Below are positions 12,757-24,873 of a DNA stretch of 64,000 bases, piece by piece. Made by a program: the position numbers and the translations under genes. The notes beneath the pieces were generated by a model that made no database searches, was not told where the DNA came from, and saw only the letters and a list, made by a program, of their open reading frames with translations. This DNA is from Beroe forskalii. Its lineage: Eukaryota; Ctenophora; Nuda; Beroida; Beroidae. Where the stretch lies: NCBI GenBank assembly GCA_011033025.1, contig WFMF01000350.1, positions 1 to 64,000 of the forward strand, given 5' to 3'. Position 1 is the first letter of the stretch, and each line of letters begins with the position of its first letter.

Positions 12757-13048
12757 GTCCCCCTTTTCAGCCCTGGGGGACAGGTTTGTCCCCCTTTTCA
12801 GCTCTGGGGGACAGGTCCGTCCCCTTTTCAGCTCTGGGGGACAGGTCTATCCCCTTTTCAGTTGTGGGGGACAGTTCCGTCCCCTTTTTCAGCTCTGGAG
12901 GACAGGTCCGTCCCCCTTTTTCAGCTATGCGGGACAGGTCCGTCAGTACCGTCCCCTTTCAAGCTCTGGGGGACAGGTCCGTCCCCTTTTCAGCTCTGGG
13001 GGACAGGTCCGTCCCCTTTTCAGCTTTGGGGGACAGGTTCGTCCCCTT
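12757..13048. repeat. 30 bp minisatellite, ~10 units
   Basis: Units close to CAGCTCTGGGGGACAGGTCC plus GTCCCCTTTT are arranged head to tail. The period is a multiple of three, so overlapping frames stay open for up to 155 codons with a GGQVRP-type decapeptide repeat; no flanking splice or domain evidence supports a protein. Confidence 0.88.
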
Positions 13049-13290
13049 GAACAGCCTCAGTGCCCCACTCATTCATATTCAGCTTATCCAAATTCCTGTC
13101 AACCAGCCTTTGTGGCAATATCTCAGCAATTTTGACATTACAGAACCTCACTGAATACTGCCCCACTCGTCTCTCTTTACCACTCATTCTAAATATTCAG
13201 AATAACACCGTCTTTTCTCGCATAGCTAACGACCTTTCGAAGAGAAAACACGTTCTCGTCCTTCAGCAAACAATACGATCATCTTAACTA

Positions 13291-13364
13291 CTGATAGGTC
13301 TCTTGGAATTACGTCATTATCGGGGTTTAGAATGGTGAATTGATGACGTCACACCGCCTATTTC
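13291..13364. repeat. CPE copy, core type 2, reverse orientation
   Basis: A type 2 core in reverse orientation (GGTTTAGAATGGTGAATTGA) is followed by TGACGTCA and an intact CCGCCTATTT right arm. The left arm is degraded (GATAGGTCTCTT) and its CRE reads TTACGTCATTATC. Confidence 0.7.
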
Positions 13365-13507
13365 CACAACGCATCCTGAATAAATTATTTCCATGTTTTC
13401 AACACACAGTACATTCTTAAGCACCTGTTTTTCCAGTAATGACTATAAACTTTCATCTCACTGAGTAAAGTCCTCTGAACCTCACTATATATTACATTCT
13501 GTTCTAT

Positions 13508-13562
13508 GTCACGTGATTGACACGTTATAATCATGTGATAGCCACGTGATGATCACGTGATC
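13508..13562. repeat. CACGTG/CATGTG cluster
   Basis: Four E-box-like motifs (TCACGTGATTG, TCATGTGATAG, CCACGTGATGA, TCACGTGATCC) occur within 55 bp. It resembles the clusters at 16100-16200, 37662-37822, 38747-38790 and 52089-52195. Confidence 0.6.
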
Positions 13563-13636
13563 CTTGCGCTGATCCACACCGACAATTCTACAATTGTGTA
13601 CTTGATGCGATACTAAGAACGCTCGGATCAAGTATT

Positions 13637-13712
13637 AAATAGAATACGTGACGTCATCAACCTCACCACATTAAACTCTGATAATGACGTCACTTTTAAA
13701 TGGCTAATTTTC
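13637..13712. repeat. CPE copy with degenerate arms
   Basis: Both motifs TGACGTCATCAA and GATAATGACGTCA are intact, separated by CCTCACCACATTAAACTCT. The GGCGG arms are eroded to AAATAGAATACG and TGGCTAATTTT. Confidence 0.6.
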
Positions 13713-14130
13713 TTATACAGCAATTTTAGAACGCGTACAAATGATGAAAACATGGGATTATGACTCTTGTATTCGTAATATATACTGTTTAGTGTTTATA
13801 GGTGTGTATAGTGCGAGAATTTGTTGCAAATCTCTGCTCAGATAGAATTTGAGTTTTATTTCCGAAGTTTCTGTTGAATTTTCTTAGCTTTTCAAAGCTT
13901 TTTTTTCATTCAAATCGAATGCTTTCAAATCTTAGCTTCTTTTCTTAACAGCTAAATATCCTTAAATCTCTGAAATTTGGTCGAACATTTTCTGAATATT
14001 GTGACGTATCCCTGGCGAGACATACAATGACGTGACAAACTTCCCCCATCAGTAATATCATCATGCCTGATATATGGAAATCTCATTTCAATACACCAAA
14101 TATTCCCTGACACGCGCCTGAGATCACAGG

Positions 14131-14357
14131 AATAATATTCTCACCGCTAATGACGTCATGATCAGGACTTAAAATGTTGTTTGATGACGTCATCAGGTGT
14201 AATATTATTTGAAATAGCCCTGAAAGCATAGTGTGAGCAAGGAGAAGACGAAGACGTAAAGAAGATGACGTCATTGTCAGGACTTGAAATGTTGTTTTGA
14301 TGACGTCATCAGTTATTTGACCCCGGTGATAAAGCATAGTGTAAGCAAGGAGAAGAC
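14131..14357. repeat. Duplicated TGACGTCA palindrome pair with different arms
   Basis: At 14131-14209 the arms are AATAATATTCTCACC and GGTGTAATATTATT, enclosing two TGACGTCA motifs separated by TGATCAGGACTTAAAATG and a few bases. The core is repeated at 14261-14319, and the following segment AAAGCATAGTGTGAGCAAGG (14224) recurs near 14332, so a unit of ~110 bp is tandemly duplicated. The arms differ from standard CPEs. Confidence 0.6.
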
Positions 14358-14483
14358 CAGGGGAGACCCAAGTTTATACTCAGCATTAGTCGAGTGTGTT
14401 AGTCATACCCTTGTTATACTATTAGAGGTGAATTTAGATGCAGCAGCCTTAATATTGTATATTGTTTAGGTAGTGTGTGCAGG

Positions 14484-14559
14484 AAATGGCGGGAAAATGT
14501 GACGTCGTTTTCATGGTTTAGAATGGTGTGTTGATGATGTCCGGTGCCGTTTATTTTTC
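14484..14559. repeat. CPE copy, degenerate
   Basis: TGACGTCG and TTGATGATGT flank TTTAGAATGGTGTG. The right arm reads GCCGTTTATTTTTCG. One CRE is lost and one is altered by a single base. Confidence 0.5.
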
Positions 14560-15067
14560 GATTGGTTCAAAGAGGCATTTTACCATTGAACTTAACTGCA
14601 TGTAATCGATTTATTTAGTTCAGGTGATATAGTGATGTTGGCAAATTTTCTCGTCTTTTGTCTGATTTTGTCGTTTAATTTTGAGATTCTCGACTATTAT
14701 GAATCATATATGTAGCAAATTTATGTGGCAGATTTATTTTCTTTTGAATCTTGATATAGGCTATTTTCAAATATTTCAAAGGAATTCTGAGCAAAAACAT
14801 TCCTTCATTCGTCCACATTTCATGGCACAGGGCACTGGAAGTGGAAGCAGCAGGATTTTTATTATGTGAAATTTCCCGCTAAGTCCTGCCAGTGCCATTT
14901 ATTGCTCAGAACTTTAGTAGTTTTAAAGTTTAACTTCTAAGACCTACTTAATTTTGTGCTTTTGTGGTACGGAAATAGCATGGGCATAAAATGTGCATGA
15001 ATGGTATTATGACTCATAAATGTGCATAAAGTTTAATATTTTAATGCTCTAATGTTATTGTTCGCAG

Positions 15068-15211
15068 TGCTCCTCAGATTATGGCGATCTACTAACCCAA
15101 CCCACCCACCATTGTCCTCTCTGATATCACCATGGCAACACCCTTCTCTCCTTGACAACACCCCTCTCCCCTTGACAACACCCCTCTCCCCTTGACAACA
15201 CCCTTGACAAC
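15068..15211 (+). promoter_or_regulatory. Likely 5' UTR of the membrane-protein gene: 20 bp tandem repeat and short upstream ORFs
   Basis: Before the ATG at 15212 a 20 bp unit, AACACCCCTCTCCCCTTGAC, is repeated about three times (15137-15210). Two short upstream frames (ATG at 15080 and 15132) stop after a few codons. TTCGCAG at 15061-15067 could be a splice acceptor for a 5' noncoding exon. This is inference from position only. Confidence 0.35.
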
Positions 15212-18200
15212 ATGAAGAGTATCACTGCTGCGTTTGCTGCCGTTATCTCCCTCTTCCTGAAGATATCAGATGGTCAGATAGACTTCTCATCCGTTCCAAC
15301 CTTCGTCTTTTGGCTGAAGATAGGACCAACGGTTATCCCGTTACTTGTCATATTCCTTATCCTGCTCATTGCCCTGCCTTTCAGGTTTGTTTTGTTGGGT
15401 TGTAACGCTAAAAATTATGCTTTATTAAGTTAATTCTGAGTTGGTAAATTGGCTCTTTGCCAAATCGACGAGTTAGCTCTGATCGGCAATACCACCTTTA
15501 GGCGCCGATCACTACCGATAAGCGCTGGTCGGCGTCAAGTCAGTGATTTGGCAAAATGCCCATTTACCAATAAATTGTGTCGTCGCCTTCATCTTGTGGC
15601 TGAGGCAGTGCAGCTATTAGAATGGATAAGATAATGGCTGCATTAGAATGAGCTTAAACCCCTTAAATTGGCGCTTGTTATTCTCAATGAATCATGCTCA
15701 TATACTCTCAATTCTCATAGATCGAAAGGATTTATATAATGTCGGTAAAGCGTGAGTTTTTGCGGTACAGAATGAGAATCTTTAGTCACCACATGTAGTT
15801 CCATAGTAAAACTAAGATGATTTAATGGAGCAATTCATTACTTTGAATTAATAAGCTTTAAAGAGCCAGGTGGAATAACCACCGCTTACCCACTTAGCAC
15901 TTCTCAAAACATCTGGTGATAAATACACAACTGTGATGGAGGAATTAACAAACTAATAATAGCTCAAACTAGAAAAGCCTTTGTCTTTGATTAAAAGAGT
16001 TAATAAACAAGTTTTCGGCATTTATATTTCGTTTCTTTAAGTTGCTTTCTGCGCTTCAAAATAGAGATTTTCGCTCGACATAAATATCATGGGAAGGAAT
16101 AAATCACGTGACTTTAGCTACAGCCAATCACGCGACTCGACTGAGTCACGTGACTTCGTTTCCATCCAATCACGTGATTCCGGTGGATCACGTGATACAG
16201 AGTATTTCAGTTTTCGTTCCTCAAACAGGAGTAGAGCGCCGTATAACGCCCAGCAGCCGCAAGGGGATGCTCAGAACGGATACACCTTGGAAACAAGGTA
16301 TGTACTCATTTCTATCACCATGGTAACGGTTAGGGTGACATAGCAACTGTAGGTTGACATACCAACTGTCAGGGTGACATGGCAACCGTCAGTGTGACAT
16401 GGCAAATTTAGGTTGACATAGCAACTATCAGGGTGACATAGCAACCGTCAGTAAAGGTGACATGGTAACTGTCAGAGTGAAATAGCAACCGTTAGTAAAG
16501 GTGACATGGTAACTGTCAGGGTGACATAGCAACCGTTAGTAAAGGTAACATGGTAACTGTCAGGGTGACATAGCAACCGAGAGTAATTAGTAAAGTTGAC
16601 CTGGTAACTGTCAGGGTGAAATAGCAACCGCCAGGGCGTCATGAACTTTAGGAGGTACATGATCTTTAAAAGTTCGTGTAACCATGGTGATTGATTGTAA
16701 AGTGTCACACCCTTGCCACACCTAAATTTGGCCATTGTTAGAAGAGCCTTTCCAAGCTTTATAATTTTATATTGATCAGATCTAACACAAAAAAGCATAG
16801 TGGTTCACAATCCACTTGTGAAAGGGGGGCGGATCTGCAAGAGATCCAGACAGACGCAGGACAGACGCAAGCTCCAGGCATGATCCTAGTCGCCAGGGTG
16901 ACAGTGGAGTGTGGAAGTTGTCCTTCAACCCCTATAAAGCTATAAGAACTAGAAGGGCTCTTAATTATAGTTCCTCCAAATGTCCAGTGACCGTTTTCTT
17001 GCATCTGAAGTTCTTTGTTTACCTTCCATAAGACTAACAATTTGCTCCTTGATGACCTCAACGTGAACACAAAACAATGACTAAATAAACTTAAAGTATA
17101 TATAAATAAACAAACACATCAAATATCATAGGAATCTCCCTCCAAACTCATTGCATAAAATTCCATAGTTTAAAGACTCACACATCGCTTGAACTAAAGG
17201 CGGTTCAACGTCCACAAATCACCATTTTAAGGTATGATAATGACGTCATTTTAACCTACAAATACACATAACAAAGTAAATATTTCACATCAACAACAAC
17301 TGAACACACTCTGTGGTTAGAGCAGTATATGATAATGAAGGTTGCCGGCCTCTTCAGATTCCTTTGTTTATAATCAAGCTTATAATTATGTGGGTGGTAC
17401 GGCTTGTTATCTGGCTTTGTTTCCAAACACACGTGTTGTTTGTGTTTACCTGGGTTTCTATAGCATTTATACCACAGGGGTTAAGTTTTAGGTTTAGTAT
17501 GTTTTATGAATAAGGTGATCAAGATTAGATGATTTGGGTTTATAGGTGATGCTGGAAATTGTGGTTGGCATTTGTCCCCTTTCTTTGACTCGTTCAATTT
17601 CTATTTGTTTGTCTGTTTCAGTTTAACAGTACAACTCTACAATTTTTCTCCTAAACACATTTACAAGTCTAAAGTTGTGACTTGTGTAGCATTTAAAAAT
17701 TGTAAGTCTAAAGTTGTGACTTGTGTAGCCTAATGCGCGCAGTTAACCACCGACCAGCTGCAAGAAGTTTACAAATGACAATCAGCTGAAACTGACTTCA
17801 TAATCATAGTCCAAAATGGCGAATTTATGACGTAAAATGACAAATTTGTGACTTATAAAACCATTGTTCTAGAGTGAATAACAATCTAGCTGAACAGATT
17901 GACACGTATCACATCTGTCCAAAGTCTACACTATATTGGCTAATGACGGTGGACGTGAAACTTATTGCAAGATGGAGAAAAGATTCTGACGGCAGTATAT
18001 TTCTGTCTTTTCTTTGCTTTGTGAGGTTGTCATGATGGTCAGGCTGGCTGTTGAATCTGATGCTAAGGGTGGGTCCACTTTAAAATGCCATATCTTGTAC
18101 GGACTATAAGACTTGAGCAAACCTGTAACTGTAAGTGCACATACTCCAAGTCCAATGGACAATGAACCATCATGGTATAAGATGATCTATGAGGTATGAA

Positions 18201-21200
18201 TATCGAATCAGAAGTAAATGTGTATTCATTTCTTCAGGCATATTGTACGCCCTGCCAATCTTCTTGCTTATTCTGAGGAGAACAATTGGCATTGATCCTT
18301 CCTCAGTTCCTCTGTTTTGGTCTTCATATTGGTCTTGTTTTATAATTGTAACCGCAGCATATGAGTGTATTGATTTCTTTCTATTTAGGTACATTTCGTG
18401 GAAGAAAATAAGCGTTGTATCAATTAACTTTCACCCTTCTAAATCATGATTATTTCGTCACATTGAGATGCCTTAAGTTATTGTTTTGCACAGCCATGCC
18501 TATTGTATAACCTCGAAAAGAAAAGAAAAAATATTCCATGTTTCATTGCAATAAAGCCCCATTTATTCCAATTATTTGGGTATGCAATGATTGCATATTC
18601 ATATGATATTTGCATATTTGCTATTTGCTATGTGGTCCTTTTGCAGGCGTTATTTGTTAGTCTATAGTCTGGTGTATAGGGTGCCTGTACCCTAGAAAAC
18701 ACTGGTTCACTCTGACACCTGTTTACCCTGACACCGGTTTACTCTGACACCGGTTTACCCTGAAACCGGTTCACCCTGACACCGGTTTACTCTGACACCG
18801 GTTTACCCTGAAACCGGTTCACCCTGACACCGGTTTACCCTGACACCGGTTTACCCTGACACCGGTTTACCCTGACACCGGTTTACACTTTACCCTGACA
18901 CCGGTTTACCCTGACACCGGTTTACCCTGACACCGGTTTATCCTGACACCGGTTGACACCGGTTCACCCTGACACCGGTTTACCCTGACACCGGTTTACC
19001 CTGATACAGGTTTACCCTGACACCGGTTTACCCTGACACCGGTTTACCCTGACACCGGTTTACCCTGACACCGGTTTACCCTGACACCGGTTTACCCTGA
19101 CACCGGTTAACACTTTACCCTGACACCGGTTTACCCTGACACCGGTTTACCCTGACACCGGTTTATCCTGACACCGGTTTATCCTGACACCGGTTCACCC
19201 TGACACCGGTTTACCCTGACACCGGTTTACCCTGATACAGGTTTACCCTGACACCGGTTTACCCTGACACCGGTTTACCCTGACACCGGTTTACCCTGAC
19301 ACCGGTTTACCCTGACACCGGTTTACCCTGACACCGGTTTACCCTGACACCGGTTTACCCTGACACCGGTTTACCCTGACACCGGTTTACACTTTACCCT
19401 GACACCGGTTTACCCTGACACCGGTTTACCCTGACACCGGTTTATCCTGACACCGGTTCACCCTGACACCGGTTTACCCTGACACCGGTTTACCCTGATA
19501 CAGGTTTACCCTGACACCGGTTTACCCTGACACCGGTTTACCCTGACACCGGTTTACCCTGACACCGGTTTACCCTGACACCGGTTTACCCTGACACCGG
19601 TTTACCCTGACACCGGTTTACCCTGACACCAGTTGACTCTGACACCGGTTCACCCTGACACCGGTTTACCTTGATACCGGTTTACCCTGACACCGGTTTA
19701 CCCTGACACCAGTTGACTCTGACACCGGTTCACCCTGACACCGGTTTACCCTGACACCAGTTGACTCTGACACCGGTTCACCCTGACACCGGTTTACCCT
19801 GACACCGGTTTACCCTGACACCGGTTTACCCTGACACCGGTTTACCCTGACACCAGTTTACTCTGATACCGGTTCACCGTGGCACCGGTTTATCCTGACA
19901 CCGGTTTGCCCTGACAACGCTTTACCAATTCCCCTGACAACGCTTTACCCTGACAACGCTTTACCCTGGCACAGGTTTACTGCGACACCGGTTCACTATA
20001 AGTCTGACAATGACATCAGTAAACTCTGGCACCCTGAGTCTGACAGGTTCACGTACCTAATTCTTTGACACCACATCACAGTTACCGAGCGTTTCCCTAT
20101 CATGAATTGTTGCACTTGGCATCTTTCCAAAAAGTGATAATTCTAATAAAAAATCTTGCTGGACTATCATTAAATCAATTATGAATATGAATAAGATTCA
20201 ACATTTGAATAATTTGATTTGACATCTACAAAATCAATCCACAACCGGAATATCATTTTCTTTTTAAATTTTAGTTTTAGCGAGCTCTGTTTGCGACTGT
20301 GCTTTCGAGATTCCTTGTTTTTCTGTTATTTCACAGCAGGCCAGAATTGTTAGAAAATTATGAAAGTTATTTTACAACTCATTCCTCATTTTTTCAAAAA
20401 CTTATAATTTTCTTGAATTTGTTTCTACTGCAGGCCGGAACACGTCGAAATCATGTCTCCAAACAGCACCTGCTGCTGCTGCTGTTTTGGAAAACGTAAG
20501 AAGAAACCGACCACCATCGTCCTCTCCCAAGTCCCTGTCAACACCACCAACATCGACATGTCAGACCCGGGGCAGGGGTCCGTCATAGACTCAGACCTGG
20601 AGGACGACGGACTGATCGTGGTATATAACCAGGCGGCGGACTCCTCGCCAAACACTCCTACGACAACCCTGCCTAAACCTGAGCCTGATAAACCCGATAT
20701 CCCGCCCCCTGAATCTCCTTCTCTCATCCTCGGCTCGATCTCACCCCGGCCTCAGAAACCTCAACGTCGGAAGTATAAAACCACGACCAGCAACACAACG
20801 GATTCAGAGCCGGGACATGTTTATGATCCTGCAGCCGACTCCTCGAGATACAACTCAACCAGCGATCAGGTGGGGGCAACAGCTCCTCCGGTCATGACGT
20901 CATCATTTCCTGCCGGAAAACCGATCCTGGAGGAGCCGGAGTTGAACCTGAAGCTGGCACAGCGGTGCCCTTCCTCCTCAGCCCAGCCATCTTCCTCGTC
21001 TGACTCAGAGGATCCAGGGACTGCCACTGATGATAGAGATGGGTCCGTGGACTACAATCATTTGCCAGATTTGAGTGATGAACCCGTTCCCCTCGGGTCT
21101 CTCATTGTAGCGAACCAACTTGTTGTCAGGCCGAGGAGTGCGTCCCCTCCGCCGATACCTAAAAAACCACCCAACCCCTCCCGCGAATTCACCCCCTCTC

Positions 21201-21709
21201 GTCCTCCCCCCTCGTCCTCAGTCATGCCCGCCTCTTCCACCAGCAACTCCACGAGTAAATACACGAGCAGTAGCACCACCAAAGCTCAGTCCGTCTCGGA
21301 CGCCACCACAAGTGATGGGGAGAGTGGGGTGTCTCTGAACTGTGATGAGGGAGGGACCACGGACTCTCAGTCCGTCCAGTCCTTCACTCCAGAGTCCGAA
21401 CTTTCGAGATCGTTAAAACGGAACGCGAGACTCCGCGGACTGGTGAAGGACAATGATTTGGAGGTTATTGATGAGTTTTCTCATACGATGGAACGGTTAA
21501 AGTCCGCTCTGAAGGACGATGATGCAAGGGTACTGGAGGAATCGTTTTCTAAAATAGAGCAGATAGTTGCGAACTCAGAAAGAGCAGCAGCCCCTAAAAG
21601 CGTTTCAATGAGTGTGGACGTGGGGTCACATCCCCAGCTGGATAGTATCATGTCAGATTTAGAGAGTGTGCTGGAAGATATTAACACTTGGGATGCAGAT
21701 GATCACTGA
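15212..21709 (+). CDS. Uncharacterised single-pass membrane protein, 559 residues, three exons
   Basis: Exons 15212-15384, 16067-16297 and 20434-21709 join with matching phases (both introns phase 2) into 560 codons including TGA. Residues 1-21 look like a signal peptide, 22-37 a short outside segment, and 38-57 a strongly hydrophobic helix (PLLVIFLILLIAL). Exon 2 gives five SRD[FST] repeats (71-101). Exon 3 gives five consecutive Cys (148-152) followed by GKRKKK, a plausible palmitoylation and membrane-anchoring patch. Then comes a long Ser/Pro/Asp-rich stretch with a PPPIPKKPP SH3-ligand-like motif, and an acidic, probably helical C-terminus (~440-559, LKSALKDDDARVLEESF). I do not recognise the family. 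The third exon is solid because its 418-codon frame is open and compositionally protein-like; exon 1 is likely; exon 2 rests on phase and splice signals. A model starting at Met142 in exon 3 is possible. Confidence 0.72.
16100..16200 (+). repeat. TCACGTGAC repeat inside coding exon 2
   Basis: TCACGTGAC, TCACGCGAC, TCACGTGAC, TCACGTGAT and TCACGTGAT occur in the same codon phase and spell the five Ser-Arg-Asp repeats. The same motif forms noncoding clusters elsewhere in the window. Confidence 0.75.
16334..16640. repeat. ~22/45 bp minisatellite in intron 2 of the membrane-protein gene
   Basis: Alternating units of GGTGACATAGCAACCGTCAG and GTAAAGGTGACATGGTAACT give a dimeric period near 45 bp that shortens to ~22 bp at the left edge. 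Confidence 0.8.
17196..17264. repeat. CPE copy, core type 1/2 hybrid
   Basis: AAAGGCGGTTCAACGTC on the left, then ATCACCATTTTAAGG, then TATGATAATGACGTCATTTT. The right arm is reduced to TTAACCTACAAA. The left CRE is truncated. Confidence 0.65.
18690..19990. repeat. 16 bp satellite array, ~80 units, in intron 2
   Basis: The unit ACACCGGTTTACCCTG repeats for about 1.3 kb with few substitutions. Variant units mark a longer period: CTGATACAGG at 19001, 19232 and 19495, and CACTTTACCC at 18886, 19111 and 19390, i.e. a higher-order block of about 225-280 bp repeated three times. Edges are more diverged than the centre. ACCGGT is a palindrome inside each unit. Confidence 0.93.
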
Positions 21710-22325
21710 TATCAAGGAACTGGAAGAGGGATGCAGGTTATCTGTATCATTGATCAGTGATATTAAGGGAGGAGAGGGAGTGAGAAGGGGGATCTTTTAA
21801 CTCTTTGAATTTTTGAAGCATTGAACTATTTTTTATGATCATAAAGCTTGGATCCGTAACATATGCAAATTGCATACCCAAGGTTAACCTTTCGATTGTT
21901 AGGCTTTAAATGATATTGATATGATTATATATGACTGAATCTTATCCTTTTACCCAATTTGATTATGACAAATTTAATTCGTGCTTTGATTCGTGCTTGT
22001 TTGCTAAAAAGTGAAACGGTTAGGGTCGGGATTAGGATCATTATTTGTTTAGTTTAGGGTAAGTATTAAGGTTAGGGTCATGGTTAGGATTAGGTCGATA
22101 CAGAAAAATTGACGTTAAGATTAAGAATTAGATCTGTGACGTCACAAAGGAGACATACCCAGTATTGCGCGCTAAGGATAGGAGAAAATGAAATCCATCT
22201 TCTTGATATGACACCAATGAGAAATCTCAAAATAAAATGCCAATGGCCATGGCAAGGGGTTGAATTTAGTGCCAAACAAAACTGGTGTCAAGGCTTCAGC
22301 AATTCAACTTAAACCAATAAAAGTA
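21710..22325 (+). other. 3' region of the membrane-protein gene
   Basis: Candidate AATAAA signals lie at 22231-22236 and 22316-22321. The stretch also holds a degenerate TTAGGG-like run at 22017-22095 and a lone TGACGTCA near 22138. An inverted pair GATCACTGATATCAAGG and TGATCAGTGATATTAAGG sits just after the stop. Confidence 0.4.
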
Positions 22326-22924
22326 GAGAAGGCAATGCAATTTGAATAACTATAATTTAAGCCATTTCTCCGTTGTGCGCACTTTTCACAACCTCAATCT
22401 ATTCGCATCAAAAGTAAACCTATTAGTATTAATGGATTTTTACCAATACCATCCTTGGTCGTGGCGCGCAACATTTGGAGTTCGACTCCGACTCTGAGCC
22501 TGAGTAGTGTGCGCAAGGGACATTTGGAGGGTCGTGTTGCGGAAAGTGCGCGCGATGGAACTGTAAGGTAGGTAAAACTAAAATCCTACCGCTTTAACCT
22601 AGCAGTAGCAGTCACTGAGCTTGAGTAACCCCTTAATGAGCAATCCCTAACACTTATGATTCTAACATTAAGCTTAAGAATAACATAAACAGAGCTCAAT
22701 CACAACTAATTTTAAATGCACTTTTTTTGGGGGCAGTGTCACTTGCACTGTACCAATCCCAGTATCTACCTTTTTCTGAGTTGGGGACAATTGCAAATTG
22801 GGGCAGTCATGGCACCCCCTATCGAACTAAAAGACACCCAACTGGAAATAGAAATGTAAGGATCAGTCATTCAACAGTCTCGAATCTCGCAACTGGTTTT
22901 TACAATAACATAGGTTGAGTCAAT

Positions 22925-23854
22925 AGGGGTGTCACAACGCGTACTTGCGCACAAAGTACTAGCACGAAATTACGATAAAAAGTGTAACAGATTTTTTCGC
23001 ATAAAAAGTGTCCTAACTCAAGATGTATAAATGTGTTCTGTCTGAAATTTGGATATATGCCATAGAACACATAGACCGAGCATCCGGATTAATTTTTCCG
23101 AAATTTTGCTCCTAACGGAAGTTATGGCCTAAAATGACGCATTTTACAAAATTTGTGTACACAAATGCTCATATCTCGTCTCATGATTCGATTTTCAGAA
23201 AAATTTAATCCGGATGGCTGTTAATTATGTTTTTCAACTTTTCTGAAAGTTTCATGATGATTCGATGAAAATGGGGAAGATAGAAATTTGACAAAACCCA
23301 TTTTTCACCGGGACTCGCGAAACTGACAAAATATACCCAAACAACGAAACTAATCAGCGCGCACGTGCTACGCTTCAACATTTAGAATTGCGCGCACCGT
23401 GGAATGCACGGGGCGCTTGCGAGCTATCAAACAGTGTTTTCAGATTTGTTTTACGTCTATCCTGAGCCGAGTTATGGACGAAATACGTCGAATTTTGACC
23501 AGTTGACTTTTGGAGATTGATAATTCTACTTCTACATAATGTATTTCCTGAAAATTCCAAGAAACGTTAGAGAAAGGATTAAGCTTTGATTTCCATGCTT
23601 TATCTTGTAATTTGAGCGATGATTTTCCATTCAATCGCGTTTTTGTGAGGACAGTAGATGTGCATAATTTCAAGCGAAATTTCGGCGTTGCAGATTTTGA
23701 GCGCGGCTCCTTGCCCACGTGCAGCCTATAACTCTCTTAAATTATCGAAAAAAACAATAAAAGTTAGTTTGTTTGAAAGAACTCATCGTGCTGATCATTT
23801 TGGTACCATTTTTGTGGGGAATCGTCCAAGTTGATTTTTCATGTGACCCCCCTA
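22925..23854. mobile_element. Non-autonomous hAT-like element, 930 bp
   Basis: An 8 bp direct repeat GAGTCAAT at 22917-22924 and 23855-23862 brackets a segment whose ends are inverted: AGGGGTGTCACA on the left and TGTGACCCCCCTA on the right. An 8 bp target duplication with A/TAGGG-type ends is the hAT pattern. No transposase frame is present. Confidence 0.6.
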
Positions 23855-24556
23855 GAGTCAATGAAACAGGTTTTATTGCGCTAGGAAAATAGAAATAATG
23901 AAATATGCATGAATAACGCACAAATGAATTGACTATAAAACGGGAGACAGAAAGTACCTATACCGGGTTGTTATACAATACAATACATATTGTGTTATTC
24001 CACGTGTATTTTTGCGCATATTTGAGCAGATCGCTCCATTGACAGAGGGATTGATAGACATGATAGACATTTGATTCTGATGTTCTTTCGAATTTGAGAG
24101 ACTTTATATAAAGAAAGTTCATGACGCGCACACGGTAAATTTGCAAGTCTCTATCAAGCCCTCCGACAATTGACCGATCTGCACACATATGCGTTTCACA
24201 TTCGCACTCTCAAATCTGGATCACCAGAAATCATAAATTGAATTATAGCTCAATGCAGGCGGCTGAAAGGCATTCTATAAAATTGGTCAAGATTATTCTG
24301 TTCCAGGGAAAATTGCAGAAAATAGGCCCTTTTTCTTTAGAAGCAGTGGAGAAAAAGTCAAAAGTCCGTCCATATTTCATGATACGCGGGAAAGTTTTTT
24401 AATCGCACATATTTGAAGTTTTTAGGGTGAAATAACACATTTGTTCAATATATAAGGGATGATATCTCTCTTCTCTCTTTGGTTTGATGTGTCTCAGTAT
24501 TACACAGGGTAAAACATTTTAATACAATGTACACGGTTCAAGTATCATATTGACAG

Positions 24557-24680
24557 AAGGTATATCAATTTACCCACCGCGCGCACGGGATATCATATTC
24601 GACCAATGAGAGCACAGGATTTGTAAGATACTGCGCGCTGATTGGTCGAGGGCTCTGCAGTGGGTAAACTAATATACTTT
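24557..24680. repeat. CCAAT-palindrome element with long outer arms
   Basis: The outer arms TATATCAATTTACCCAC and GTGGGTAAACTAATATA enclose CGACCAATGAGAGCAC and CTGCGCGCTGATTGGTCG. The outer TTTACCCAC arm recurs at 27715 and 33261, so the full family unit is about 120-150 bp. Confidence 0.75.
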
Positions 24681-24873
24681 GTCGCCTATATAAGAAGTCG
24701 TAGCCTTGCTATATAAATGATAATTTTCAGTAATATATAGGAATAATAATATAAGTTCAATTATAGGTTGATTGTAATTAGGCAAATAATGGACAGCATG
24801 AAATATGTTCTATATGTCATGTTCCACGATGTGACAAAGGAGTTGCAGAAAAGAGGCGATCTCAATCTGGACA

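Noticed and set aside
12668..13135. 155-codon open frame with repeated GGQVRP peptides
   Set aside because: It is the 30 bp minisatellite read in frame; other frames of the same array are also open and no splice or domain evidence exists.
18690..19990. CRISPR-like look of the regularly spaced 16 bp array
   Set aside because: There are no unique spacers; units are contiguous and the host is an animal. It is a satellite.
20425..20727. 100-codon antisense frame over the third exon of the membrane-protein gene
   Set aside because: It is a shadow of the plus-strand coding exon, explained by codon usage of the real frame.
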